Below, piece by piece: positions 11,623-23,024 of a DNA stretch of 64,000 bases. Position numbers and translations under genes: made by a program. This DNA comes from Apostichopus japonicus (lineage: Eukaryota > Echinodermata > Holothuroidea > Aspidochirotida > Stichopodidae), in the NCBI RefSeq assembly GCF_037975245.1, contig NC_092577.1:10511513-10575512 (forward strand), written 5' to 3'. The notes beneath the pieces were generated by a model that had not been told where the DNA came from, ran no database searches, and worked only from the letters and a program-made list of their open reading frames with translations. Every line of letters begins with the position of its first letter. The first letter of the stretch is position 1.

Positions 11623-13130
11623 TATTCAATCTATATATAACGAACTACCTTTAACCTTTGTCATGTAGTCGTAAGACCATGGGCGTCTTGTCGTAAACAA
11701 ATATGTTAACAAATTTCTAAAATTTGGATTACTTCCATATATCAGTATATCATTTTAACACTAATGACAACACATATTATTCTCATGTACAGATTGCATA
11801 TATCATATTACTACCTTTGGCGGTTCGTTTTCTATGTATATAGAGGATCCACTGGTAACGGCCAGTACCACCCAATCCGAAAAGGTGTGAGCTAATATAT
11901 GTTATTAACGTGTAACATATTATGCATTTATATGCCAGGGTGTTATAACACACTAACACGTGTTATGTTTTGGGAGCATGCGAGAGCTAGATATGTTAAA
12001 TATATAATACAGTAAATCGTAGTGGTATTATAATTTTTTCTTGTTTTCTATATATATATATATATATTTTTATATAATATGAAATATTTTTATATTTTTT
12101 ATTTTTTTATTTTTTTTTTATTTTTTTATTTTTTTAATTTTTTTTTTAACACAGGCCGCAATAAAATGTGCCTCTAGCATAACACGTGTTATCATGTTAT
12201 AACACAAATGCATATAAATGCGCAATATATTCAAGTCGAAAACGCTATTATAAGCAACTGTACAATTCGGTTAGGGTGCCAGTACACTCATTCGGTATTA
12301 ATTTTTCTTTCTGTGCTTGACTAATTCTATATTCAATTTATATATAACGAACTACCTTTAACCTATGTCATGTAGTCGTAAGACCATGGGCGTCTTGTCG
12401 TAAACAAATATGTTAACAAATTTCCTAAATTTTGAATTACTTCCATATATCAGTATATCATTTTAACACTAATGACAACACATGTTATTCTCATATACAG
12501 ATTGCACATACGACTACTTTTCACTGTTTGTTTCCTATGTATATAGAGGATCCACTGGTAACGGCAAATACACTTCATTCGGTATTCATTTTGATTTCCG
12601 TGTTTGACTAATTCTATATTCAACCTTAATTCTATCTTTAACCTATGTAATGTAGTCGTTAGACCATGGGCGTCTTGTCGTAAACAATTCTGTTAACAAA
12701 TTTCCTAAATTTTCAATTACTTCCATATATCGTTTTAACACTGACGAAAACATACCATAGCCTCATGTACATATTGCACATAAAGTATGCTTACCTTTCA
12801 CTGTTCGTTGTCTACGTATATAGATGATCCACTGTAACGGCCAGTAAACTTCCTTCGGTGTAAATTTTCTTCCGTGCTTGACAAATTCTATATTCAATCT
12901 ATATATATATAACTCACTACGCTTAACCTATGTCATGTTTTCTTTAGACCATGGGCATCATGTCGTTAACAATTCTGTCAACAAAGTTCCCAAGAAAACA
13001 TATCATAGTCTCATGAACAGATTGCGCAAATATCTTATGCCTACCTTTTCACTATTCGTTTCTATGTATATATAGGACGCACTGGTAACGGCCAGTATAC
13101 TTCCTTCGGTATTACGTTTTTATCTATATG
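11623..13130. repeat. ~290-bp tandem repeat array upstream of TRIM gene 1, distal part
   Basis: About four copies around the anchor gaggatccactggtaacgg (near 11843, 12547, 12821 and 13074). Each has a downstream block with accatgggcgtcttgtcg and a donor-like GTGAAAG|GTAGGC on the minus strand in most copies. Interrupted by the 410-bp element at 11869-12278. Confidence 0.85.
11869..12278. mobile_element. 410-bp non-autonomous inverted-repeat element (MITE)
   Basis: The ends are CACCCAATCCGAA and, reverse-complemented, CACCCTAACCGAA. It is flanked by the direct repeat ccagtac at 11862-11868 and 12279-12285. The other repeat copies show the uninterrupted site. The interior is very AT-rich and has mirrored blocks with AACACGTGTTA and GTTATAACAC on both sides. 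There is no coding capacity. The 7-bp duplication does not identify a superfamily. Confidence 0.85.
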
Positions 13131-14190
13131 CTATCTATATATAAATCACTATGTCATGAGTCGTATGACCGTGAGCGTAAAACAGAATTCAAAGTTGAAC
13201 AAAAATTCGCAAATAGCACTATACAGAGTATTCAAAAGTCCATGACGGTCGCCATGGCATTATTCTTTCCGACCTTTGTGTCACATTCCAATTTGCACTC
13301 TACCATACTGATGTTTGTTGATATAACCCCCAAAAAAATCAAAGATCACTAGTAATAGAATTGCAAATGCCCAAAACTGACAAATTATACCATATATGAT
13401 TTTAAACGTTGTCTGTGTAGCCATCACGAACAGAAATATGAACCTTTTGAGTTATCATTACACCAGAAGGTAGGTCTTGTTTTGTTTCCCCGTCATTTAA
13501 ATTCCTTGTATGCAAATTAGGAAGAGTCCATATGGCCTATGTGGGTGAACCTTATCCATGTCCAACGGCTAGATAGTCCATAAAAAGGAGATCCAAAGCC
13601 TCCTCCGATTCAGAAATTTACATGCAATAGTACGTGTGCAGGATCGGTATATAGTGTGCCAATGCGCTCCGGTACGTTTGGTTGAGCGAAATTCGAATCG
13701 TTTTTGCTAAATTGTTTGTATGTAATCCAGTTTTTCAAATTGGCCGGTACTAAAAATGTAACCATCTTGCGGGTAGGGTGAGGCATTCGAGAGAAACAGT
13801 TTTTAAAAATTTTAAAAACTTCCTGTTATGTCTTAGCTTGTTTGTAACTGAGAGGTTCAGTTGATTTAAGTTTTTTACTGGGCTCACGAATTTCTTAAAA
13901 AAAGGTTAAAAATGTCAAAAATGTAAACTTATCTTTGAACCAAAAGAGTCCACATGACCCACTCAGAAAAAGGTTGTTTATTGATGCAGGTTGTTTTCTG
14001 TACAAAATAAAGCTATAGGAAGTTCTGCTGTGTATTCTTATCTCAAGTTATGATTTCCCACCCCCCCCCCCCCAGTTTGTTCGGCAGCATGCTAATTCGA
14101 TGGGTTGGTAAAATAAAATGACCTCATTTTACCACTTAGTCTGCAACGCCTGCCGCATATTTTTTCTTGTTTGATGGTCTTTGTGTGAAT
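13131..14190. other. Spacer between repeat array and unit boundary, unit 1
   Basis: Collinear with 21120-22161. Contains no recognisable gene. A tract of about 14 C residues lies near 14050, and the C tract is much shorter in unit 2. Confidence 0.6.
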
Positions 14191-14800
14191 GCTATATGAT
14201 TAACTACACTGTAGACATGAACATATTTCCACACAGTGTTAACACAAAGGTGTTAAAAATGCTATACAGGCTAATTGTAGAGCCTGAGGTCGATTTACGA
14301 CCGTGGCAGGTCGATTACGTAATCACAAAACTGTCCTAGCTATAGCGTGCTAATTGGAGCCAATAAAGCAGATCTTTAAAGGAGATATGAAGCCTAGCCC
14401 AAGTTTCTGCTCAGAGAATACCATTTAGCAGTACGCTCTTCAGTTTAGACAGAAACAACACAAATGCTTGAAACATTTTTTTCAACCTTAAAATCGATTT
14501 ATTTGTTACCCATTAAATTCGCCAGTTTATTTGAATTCCAACAGTTCCCGCCTGTTTCGTGACGTAAGCGAGACACATATTGCATTTCGAAACATTGAAA
14601 CCTTCGGAGCTTAACATTTCCTACGTGCCGTTAACGATAACTGAGGGAAGATGTTGCCAAATTTTTCTTCCGAAATACTTTCCGGACTCGGGAATTTAAA
14701 AATAAAAAAAGGGAGAACATGGATGCATAAGGACTTGAATGCTAGCAATTCGAGCCTGAATACATAGTGGATGAACTGAGACAACGAGACTTAGAGCTTG

Positions 14801-15007
14801 CTACACAGAAATGGTAGTTATGCTAGTACTACCAAAACTAGTAACAGATCTGCGAACGAGGAACAATCCTAGTGCTTTTGGGCTTTTTTGCGGTATCTTT
14901 CTCTGGAAACCTTTTCCCGTCAGGAATAACATATAACTTAGTTTTCCCTTCCCTGCGCCTTCCTCTTCTCTCCTGTTTACACAACCAAATGCTTGGCACT
15001 CCGGCAT
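14801..15007 (-). pseudogene. THAP-type zinc-finger remnant, unit 2
   Basis: From the ATG at 15007 the minus strand reads MPECQAFGCVNRREEE then GKLSYM. This is the start of a THAP domain (MPxxCxAxGCxNR), which binds DNA through a C2CH zinc site. The second Cys/His pair is not found in frame, and the later text looks frame-shifted. It is probably a piece of a THAP transposase or THAP gene duplicated with the unit. Unit 1 lacks it. Confidence 0.45.
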
Positions 15008-15028
15008 TTTGCACCAACGTCCGAACAA

Positions 15029-17849
15029 TTTCCGAGAGCACTAGATTTAGTGTACAACTCATATTGAGAGAGGGGATTTTATTAATTTAAGATCTGGCTC
15101 GCTGACGTCATTTTTCTAGCACCTTCATTATATAATAGCCACCAACACAGTAGGTGTGAAAAATTCATTAGAAAATTCCTAAAAATTCCGTGAAAGGTAG
15201 TTTAGACTAGTTATTTCACAGAGGGTGTAAGAATATAAGTCTCTGCTAAGAGGTCACTGTAAAACCCCAGGGTTTATTTCTCTTCTAAGTATAGGTTGTT
15301 GATTGGATATTTGTAAATTAGCCTCGTTATTGATGGCTGGAATATACATCACTATTAGCCACGAGAACCGTGACCAGTCTTGTAATCAAACTGTCGGGAA
15401 AGACTGCTTGATCGTATAACTATATACTATCAATAGATTTTGAGAAAAATGCAATAATCTTTAATCATAGTCCTGTCCTATTCATGTGATTCTCATTAAA
15501 CTGATCACAAAACCTTGTACAAAGCATATTAGTCTTTTTACATGTTAACAGAGGCCGGAAATAAGGAGAAATGAACATCATGTTCCAAGCTTATCCCCAT
15601 TCTCGCCCTTTCTTCTCCAATTTTACAGATATTTCATAGAGATTCCTTCGGCAGATACTTAAAATTCATACAAAACACATTGATACGCCGATGTCAGAAA
15701 ACATTGAAAGTTTAGGCAAGAAGTCCAGATCCCTGGTTTAAGGTTCCCAATGCGTTCGGAATGGAATACTTGGTTTCTATTAAAATTGCTAACTAACATA
15801 ACCTGAACCTTGGCTTTGTTCCGTTTTTCCGCGTCATTATAGTAGAAAGTTACCCGGAGAAGACAAAAATGCAGACTGGAACAGAGATGCCAAATTTTGA
15901 AAATCAGTTAGAGTTTTAAGAAAATGAACACTGTTTTGTGGTATTTTTATTGACACTTTCCATAGACGTTACATTACGATTACTCAAAACATACTGAAAG
16001 ACTTCTAGGAAAACACTAATTTTTTTTTTTTATATACATTAAAATAAGAGAATAAGGAATAATAAACAGAAAAGTTCAAAAAGAAGAAACTCAGCAACAG
16101 AAACAAAGCGAAGTAGAATCAGAGAAAGTGTACCCCCCCCCCTCAAAAAAAGGAAGGATATTTTATCAAGCATTACTTGCAAGTTAGATTCCTGAAAATA
16201 GAAATGTCTTCATCGCTTCTTCAAAACTGCTTATGGACCCTATTTATTTGGGAATATTTGAATGTTTTCAAAGTTGTTGACAGTTTGTGATTGCATCTGG
16301 CAATATCTTATATTGTGTGCTGTGAACATGGCAACTGATCTAAAGTAGTCTGTCTTTCCTTGTCACATTCATATCATCTATCAACATAGAGATCTTACAT
16401 TTCTAGGTAAAGTGGCATTTTGATGACTCTTCAAATAAAACAGCTGCTCAAACTTTCAAAGTGTATGGTACATAAAGTTATGAAGCAGATATGGGATACA
16501 GGGGAAAAAGATTTACATTTATTACTTAGAATGATACCGGTAGCATGCACATGTTTTTAAAGGTGGGGTGAGGAGAATTTAAACTTTTCCCGACTGGAAA
16601 AGGTATGGGCTGAATTCCTCAACTGGGGTTGGGTGGGTGGGTGGGGGGGGGGGGTTGGGTATGAAGGTCTCTTCTCTACCTTGAGAAAAGTGTAAATGTG
16701 AAAGGATGCATTCTGAGGCATAGTTAGATTATAATTAAGGTTATATAAGTAATAAGTATTATTAGTGTTAATAATGCTGATAAATAATAATGCAAAAATT
16801 ATATATTTTGTACAGAAGAGGGAATGCCCCCCCCCCCCTTGATCATGTCAATAAATGTTACATGCGGTAATAACGTTATACATCAGCCGTCGGTCATGTC
16901 AAAGTCAATGTAACATTTCATAATATTAACCGAACGACTTCATCTGACAAAGGTTGAGATTGGCGACCATTTAATGATTGGTGAACCACGGTCCATGTGT
17001 CCATTTCAACATACTGATACAAACATACGATTATTCCACATAATAATACTTCCATTTAAATTAGTACCTCGTGTAACTTAAAGATTACATACATTGTATA
17101 GACCAAGAAAAATTTATATTATTGATAGGATGATATTTGTAGAATCAAAGTTATGAAACATGAAGAAAAGGGTACTGACATCGGTGAAAAGATCTGGCAA
17201 TTGAATCACAAAAGTGAAGAATAAATCATCACATTAATTTCAGAATCCTATTATTAAAATATTGAAACAAATGGGGTAGAATATTAAATAAATTATCCAG
17301 TTTTTAATTCTTGTGTTGTTTCAATCGAGTTGATATTCCGTTAACTTAACAAGTTTAACTTTCGTAATTATAACTCTGTTTGGCGTGGCGTCACCTTCAT
17401 GTGAGTTTTAACATGTTGTGAGCTGATATAACGAGCTGCAGTGAACCCATTCTTAGCTGAAATTACTGACCCATTTTCAGCATATCCAATCAAAACAGTA
17501 TACCTACAGAGACTTTCATATTTTCGCATTGCGCCCGTGAAACTCTGAAATTCATCGCTTCAACCTTCGTTTTAACATTCGTTTCCGTGTTTTTGCCCTT
17601 ATGTATTTGCTGTCACTTACTGCAATGATGTCAACACCTTAGTCATAAATGCTCTTATTAATAGATTTGCTTAAAACGTATTTTGCGGAGTTATCATTTC
17701 GTATGTGAAATAAATATATATTATTCTGTGTTTGATCATTTACAAATGATTATTTGAAGGTAGATGAGGGTTTCTGTAATGGAAACGTTTTTCAATAATC
17801 GCTGACTACAATTTAAGAAGACTATTTTCTTAATTCTTCATCAGATTGC
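15029..17849. other. Non-coding 3' flank of TRIM gene 2
   Basis: Collinear with the unit 1 flank. Includes a T tract near 16020, C tracts near 16133 and 16827, and a G-rich tract near 16630. No gene recognised. Confidence 0.55.
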
Positions 17850-20024
17850 CTACAACCCGTACGTGTACAGTTTCGCTGATGTAGATGATGCTACCAATAG
17901 TTTCTCCTCATCATACGTTCTGCTTATAGTCAGACGAAAAACTATGTCATTTATTGGTTTTGTTGTTGCTAGCTGTTTGCCATCCTGATTGTATTGTACG
18001 ATTACTCCATTAACGTTACCGCGGATAGATGCTCGCCACAATACGTAGATGAAATCGTTTACGTCTGTACAAACACTGATAGGTATGAATTGGCATCCTT
18101 CCAAATCTGGTTTTGTGAATTCATACATCAGTTTACTCTCTGTTCCCTCCATGTTGATTGCGTATGCTCTCTTACATTTATTGTCACCACATACCAGGAT
18201 ATTACCTCTATGTACAGTGATATCTTGCAACCCACTGATTACATCTGGTAGCTTTATGGTGTGAATGTAATTCAACTTATTATCAAATACATACACATAT
18301 CTGCTGTTAGTGCCAACAAAGACGTGCTTGCTATCAGGATCGGTCGTCACACTCCACACCAATCGATCTGCTGGAAATTGGGATATCTTTTTGCCTCTGT
18401 ACGATTTATCACGGACATCGTAAATACCGATTTCATCGGGATAACAGACGGTTACAACTTTAAACGTTGACAACGAACAACAGAAACGATATGGGGTAGA
18501 CGTCTTGGCAGACTTAATCTGTTTTTGTGTTAGTATGTCTCGTCTTCTGTTCATGACAGTAATATGGGAGTGCTCAGGTAAAGACTCGCCAGTGATGACG
18601 ATGTTACCATCCCTGGTGCTTGTAATACCACTCATTTTCCAACCTTTAGTTTTGAAGTCCTCAACAATTAAAACAGACTCTGGATGATCAGCGATTATTA
18701 CGTCATTGGTAATGGATTTTGCTAAATCACTGAGATTAACATCCGATAACGATTCTATTTCTGGAAAGTCCTTTTTCATTTCTTCTATCAGAGTTTCGCT
18801 GGCTGCTCTAATATCAGGGATACACTGAGCATATGTCCACTTGTCTTTAGAAGCGAAAATAGATGAAGTCGTAACTATAAAGTTATCATACCGCTTTACA
18901 ATCTGGTCACAATAATCTGATAGTTTCTTTAGTTCATCTTCGTTCCTTCTGGGAAGTTGTTCTGTAGCGGTTGTGAAATTCTTTACACTGGCTTCTAAAC
19001 GTCTAAGTTTTCTACGGAGTTCGTCCTCAATTTCATCATACCTTTCTTTTAAATCTTCTGTTTCGTTGTCATATTTTGTATCTGTTGCTTTATGTTGGTC
19101 AGCATATTTTACTTTCAATTGGGCCAATTCTCGTTCGAAAAGAAGCCTCGTTTGTCCCTGTTCTTGTCTTCTTCGGTGTTCTATAGCCCGTAAGCTGCTT
19201 CCTTTGCTATCGGCAATTTCGGCAAGTTGTTTATTAATCTTATCTACCTGCGGTTTCTGCTGATCGATCAAATCTGTTCTCATTTTGGCGAGGTTTTCCT
19301 TCGTATTTCGGGTAATGTTACTGATTTTATTTGAAAAGTCGTATAATTTAGGTTTTTGTATCTCTAATTCAGCCAGTTTCTGTTCGAGCAATTGTCTTTC
19401 ACTTTGAGCTAACTCAGTTACGTCATGTAGGTCATGACCTTTGTGTTTACTGTATGTACAAATCACACAAACTGGTACATTTCCGCAACTACTGCAACAT
19501 AATATGGCGCTCTCTTTCACATGTGTATGGCACCTAGGATCTTCCGTAAGTGCTGCTAATTTATCCAGTGTTAGGTGATTATCTTCAATACTTTCCAATT
19601 TCAGAGTATGTGGTTGATGATCTATAAACATTTTATTGATGATGTGAATCTCGTAGCATTCTTCACACAAAAAATCGCAACATTTAAAGCAGTATGCTGA
19701 AGCTATCGTGTTCTTTGAACAGCTGATGCATTTCTTTAAATCTTGACTTTCAAAACATTTTTGCAATTGTATAAACTCTAGTATACTCTTCATATGAAAG
19801 TCAGTCTTGAAATCGTCAACCCCATTCTCTGGTATGTCATAATCCTGTTTACACATTGGACACTTAACCGCCCCATCTTGGCTGATTTCAACGACACTTT
19901 GCAAACATTCTCTACAGTATCGATGCAGACATGGCAGCAGCTTTGGTTCCTTAAAGTGATCCAAGCAAATCGGACACTGGAAGAAATTATCTTCCATGTC
20001 CCTAAGAGGGGTAGCAGAGGCCAT
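17850..20024 (-). CDS. TRIM-like RING/B-box/coiled-coil protein, copy 2
   Basis: Predicted 724 aa, the same length and domain order as copy 1, with scattered substitutions. RING, both B-boxes and the whole C-terminal region are intact and all zinc ligands are kept. In this copy an in-frame ATG also occurs 12 codons upstream (20058-20060), but it lies before the conserved splice acceptor and so in the predicted leader intron. I keep the inner ATG, which has a better context (ACGATGG). Predicted cytosolic E3 ubiquitin ligase. No lesion seen. Confidence 0.9.
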   Translation of the reverse strand: MASATPLRDMEDNFFQCPICLDHFKEPKLLPCLHRYCRECLQSVVEISQDGAVKCPMCKQDYDIPENGVDDFKTDFHMKSILEFIQLQKCFESQDLKKCISCSKNTIASAYCFKCCDFLCEECYEIHIINKMFIDHQPHTLKLESIEDNHLTLDKLAALTEDPRCHTHVKESAILCCSSCGNVPVCVICTYSKHKGHDLHDVTELAQSERQLLEQKLAELEIQKPKLYDFSNKISNITRNTKENLAKMRTDLIDQQKPQVDKINKQLAEIADSKGSSLRAIEHRRRQEQGQTRLLFERELAQLKVKYADQHKATDTKYDNETEDLKERYDEIEDELRRKLRRLEASVKNFTTATEQLPRRNEDELKKLSDYCDQIVKRYDNFIVTTSSIFASKDKWTYAQCIPDIRAASETLIEEMKKDFPEIESLSDVNLSDLAKSITNDVIIADHPESVLIVEDFKTKGWKMSGITSTRDGNIVITGESLPEHSHITVMNRRRDILTQKQIKSAKTSTPYRFCCSLSTFKVVTVCYPDEIGIYDVRDKSYRGKKISQFPADRLVWSVTTDPDSKHVFVGTNSRYVYVFDNKLNYIHTIKLPDVISGLQDITVHRGNILVCGDNKCKRAYAINMEGTESKLMYEFTKPDLEGCQFIPISVCTDVNDFIYVLWRASIRGNVNGVIVQYNQDGKQLATTKPINDIVFRLTISRTYDEEKLLVASSTSAKLYTYGL

Positions 20025-20044
20025 CGTTCTGGTAGATGCGATTT

Positions 20045-20197
20045 CTGGAGTACAGAGCATAATAAACGCGGTGGATAAATGTTATTGTAGTGATTATAGT
20101 ATTTTTTCAACAACTTTCCCAAATTTAGATTCATCATTTAACACTGATGACAACATATGTTAGCCTCATGTACAGATTGCACATATCTTATTCTTAC
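20045..20197 (-). other. Predicted 5'-leader intron of TRIM gene 2
   Basis: Donor GTGAAAG|GTAAGA at 20198/20197 and acceptor TACTCCAG|AAATC at 20045/20044 on the minus strand; 153 nt. The donor is nearer consensus (GTAAGA) than in copy 1. Confidence 0.6.
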
Positions 20198-21120
20198 CTT
20201 TCACTGTAAGTTTTCTATGTTTAAGAGGATCCACTGGTAACGGCCAATCCACTTCATTCGGTATTACCTTTGCTTTCCGTGCTTGACTAATGTTATATTC
20301 AATCTATATATAACTCACTACCTTTAACCTATGTCATGTAGTCGTAAGACCATGGGCGTCTTGTCGTAAACAATTTTGTTAACAAGTTCCCTAAATTTTG
20401 AATTACTTCCATATATCAGTATATCGATTTAACACTGATGACAACATACCATAGCCTCATGTACAGATTGCACATATAGTATGCCTACCTTTCACTGTTC
20501 GATTTCTATGTATATAGAGGATCCACTGGTAACGGCCAATACACTTCATTCGGTATTCATTTTGATTTCCGTGTTGGACTAATTCTATATTCAATCTATA
20601 TATAACTCACTACCTTAACCTATGCCATGTAGTCGTTAGACCATGGGCGTTTTGTCGTAAACATTTCTTATAACAAATTTCCTAAATTTTAAATTACTTC
20701 CATATATCAGTATATCGTTTTAACACAGTTGAAAACATATCATAGTCTCATGTACATATTGCACATATATTATGCCTACCTTTCACTGTTCGTTGTCTAC
20801 GTATATAGATGATCCACTGTAACGGCCAGTAAACTTCCTTCGGTGTAAATTTTCTTCCGTGCTTGACAAATTCTATACTCAATCTATATATCACTCAGTA
20901 CGTTTAACCTATGTCATGTATTCGTTAGACCATGGGTATCATGTCGTTAACAATTCTGTCAACAAATTTCCTAAGAAAACATATCATAGTCTCATGTACA
21001 GATCGCAAATATCTTATGCCTACCTTTCCACTGTTCGTTTTCAATGTATATAGAGGATCCACTGGTAATGACCAGTATACTTCCTTCGGTATTACGCTTT
21101 GATCTATATGCTATCTATAT
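20080..21120. repeat. ~290-bp tandem repeat array upstream of TRIM gene 2
   Basis: About four copies, with gatccactg anchors near 20228, 20521, 20811 and 21057 (spacing about 293, 290 and 245). Each has a minus-strand GTGAAAG|GTAGGC/GTAAGA donor-like site. Confidence 0.88.
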
Positions 21121-22161
21121 ATAAATAACTATGTCATAAGTCGTATGACCGTGAGCGTAGAACAGAATTCAAAGTTGAACAAAATTCTCAAATAGCACTA
21201 TACAGAGTATTCAAAAATCCATGACGGTCGCCATGGTGCTATTCTTTCCGACCTTTGTGTCACATTCTAATTTGCACTCTACCATACTGATATTTGTTGA
21301 TGTTACAAAAAGAAAGCAAAGGTCACTAGTAATAGAATTGCAGGTGCCAAAAACTGACAAATTATATCATATATGATTTTAAACGTTGTCTATGTAGCCA
21401 TCACGAACAGAAATATGGAACCTTTTGAGTTATCATTACACCAGAAGGTAGGTCTTGTTTTGTTTTCCCGTCATTTAAATTCCTTGTATGCAAATTAGGA
21501 AGAGTCCATATGGCCTATGGGGTGAGCCTTATCCATGTCCAACGGCTGGATAGTCCATAAAAAGGAGATCCAAAGCCTTCTCTGATTCAGAAATTTTTAT
21601 GCAATAGTACGTGTGCAGGATCGGTATATAGTGTGCCAATGCGCTCCGGTACGTTTGGTTGAGCGAAATTCGAATCGTTTTTGCTAAATTGTTTGTATGA
21701 AATCCAGTTTTTCAAATTGGCCGGTTCTAAAAATGTAACCATCTTGCGGGTAAGGTGAGGCATTCGAGAGAAACATTTTTTAAATGATTTTAAAAATTTC
21801 CTGTTATGTCTTAGCTTGTTTGTAACTGAGAGGTTCAGTTGATTTAAGTTTCTTACTGGGCTCACGATTTTCTTGAAAAAAGGTTAAAAATGTCAAAAAA
21901 CTTATCTTCTAAAAAGTCCACATGACCCCCTCAGGAAAAGATTGTTAATTGATGCAGGCTGTTCTCTGTACAAAATAAAGCTGCAGGAAGTTCTGTTGTG
22001 TATTCTTATCTCAAGTTATGATTTCCCACCCCAACCCCCCAAAAAAATTGTTCGGCAGCATGCTAATTCGATTGGTTGGTAAAATAAAATGACCGCATTT
22101 TACCAATTAGTCTGCAACGCCTACCACATATTTTTTCTTGTTTGATGGTCTTTTTGTGAAC
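21121..22161. other. Spacer of unit 2
   Basis: Collinear with 13131-14190. No gene recognised. Confidence 0.6.
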
Positions 22162-22734
22162 GCTATATGATTAACTACACTGTAGACATGAACATATTTC
22201 CACACAGTGTTAACGCAAAGATCCTAATGGTGTTAAAATGCTATACGGGCTAATTGTCGAGCCTGAGGTCGATTTACGACCGTGGCATGTCGATTACGTA
22301 ATCACAAAATTTAAAGGAGGTATGAAGCCTAGCCTTTTCTGCTTTGAGAACACCATTTAGCAGTACGCTCTTCAGTTTAGACAGAAACAACACAAATGCT
22401 TGAAACATATTTTCAACCTTAAAATCGATTTATTTGTTACCCATTAAATTCGCCATTTTATTTGAATTCCAACAGTTCCCGCCTGTTTCGTGACGTAAGC
22501 GAGACACATATTGCATTTCGAAATATTGAAACCTTCGGAGCTTAACATTTCCTACGCGCCGTTAACGATAACTGAGGGAAGATGTTGCCAAATTTTTCTT
22601 CCGAAATACTTTCCGGACTCGGGAATTTAAAAATAAAAAAAAGGAGAGCATGGATGCATAAGGACTTTAATGCTAGCAATTCGAGCCTGAATACATAGTG
22701 GATGAACTGAGACAACGAGACTTAGAGCTTGCTA

Positions 22735-22941
22735 CACAGAAAATGGTAGTTATGCTAGTACTACCAAAACTAGTAACAGATCTACGAACGAGGGACAATC
22801 CTAGTGCTTTTGGGCTTTTTTTTGCGGTATCTTTCTCTGGAAACCTTTTCCCGTCAGGAATAACATCTAACTTAGTTTCCCCTTCCCTGCGCCTTCCTCT
22901 TCTCTCCTGTTTACACAACCAAATGCTTGGCACTCCGGCAT
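22735..22941 (-). pseudogene. THAP-type zinc-finger remnant, unit 3
   Basis: Same MPECQAFGCVNRR start as in unit 2, from an ATG at 22941, but the frame closes at a TAG soon after GKLS. This confirms decay. A longer open frame across the region is in a different register and has no THAP motif. Confidence 0.42.
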
Positions 22942-23024
22942 TTTGCACCAACGTCCGAACAATTTCCGAGAGCACTAGACTTAGTGTACAACTCATATTG
23001 AGAGAAGGGATTTTATTAACTTAA

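Larger units (their letters stand above)
1..14190. repeat. Tandem TRIM-gene unit 1 (about 8.2 kb plus insertions)
   Basis: The opening motif gctatatgattaactac recurs at 14191 and 22162, and the sequence stays collinear with units 2 and 3 through the TRIM gene and its upstream repeats. After subtracting the 5953-bp Harbinger element the unit is about 8.2 kb, close to the 7971 bp between the starts of units 2 and 3. The unit boundary is arbitrary because the window opens inside the array. Unit 1 lacks a stretch that carries a THAP-like remnant in units 2 and 3. Confidence 0.9.
14191..22161. repeat. Tandem TRIM-gene unit 2 (7971 bp)
   Basis: Collinear with units 1 and 3 across 3' flank, TRIM gene, upstream repeats and spacer. 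Contains neither the Harbinger nor the 410-bp element, so it supplies the empty sites for both. Confidence 0.92.

Noticed and set aside
22698-23024. 108-codon plus-strand frame opposite the THAP remnant
   Set aside because: Antisense shadow; the minus strand carries the recognisable THAP start in another register.
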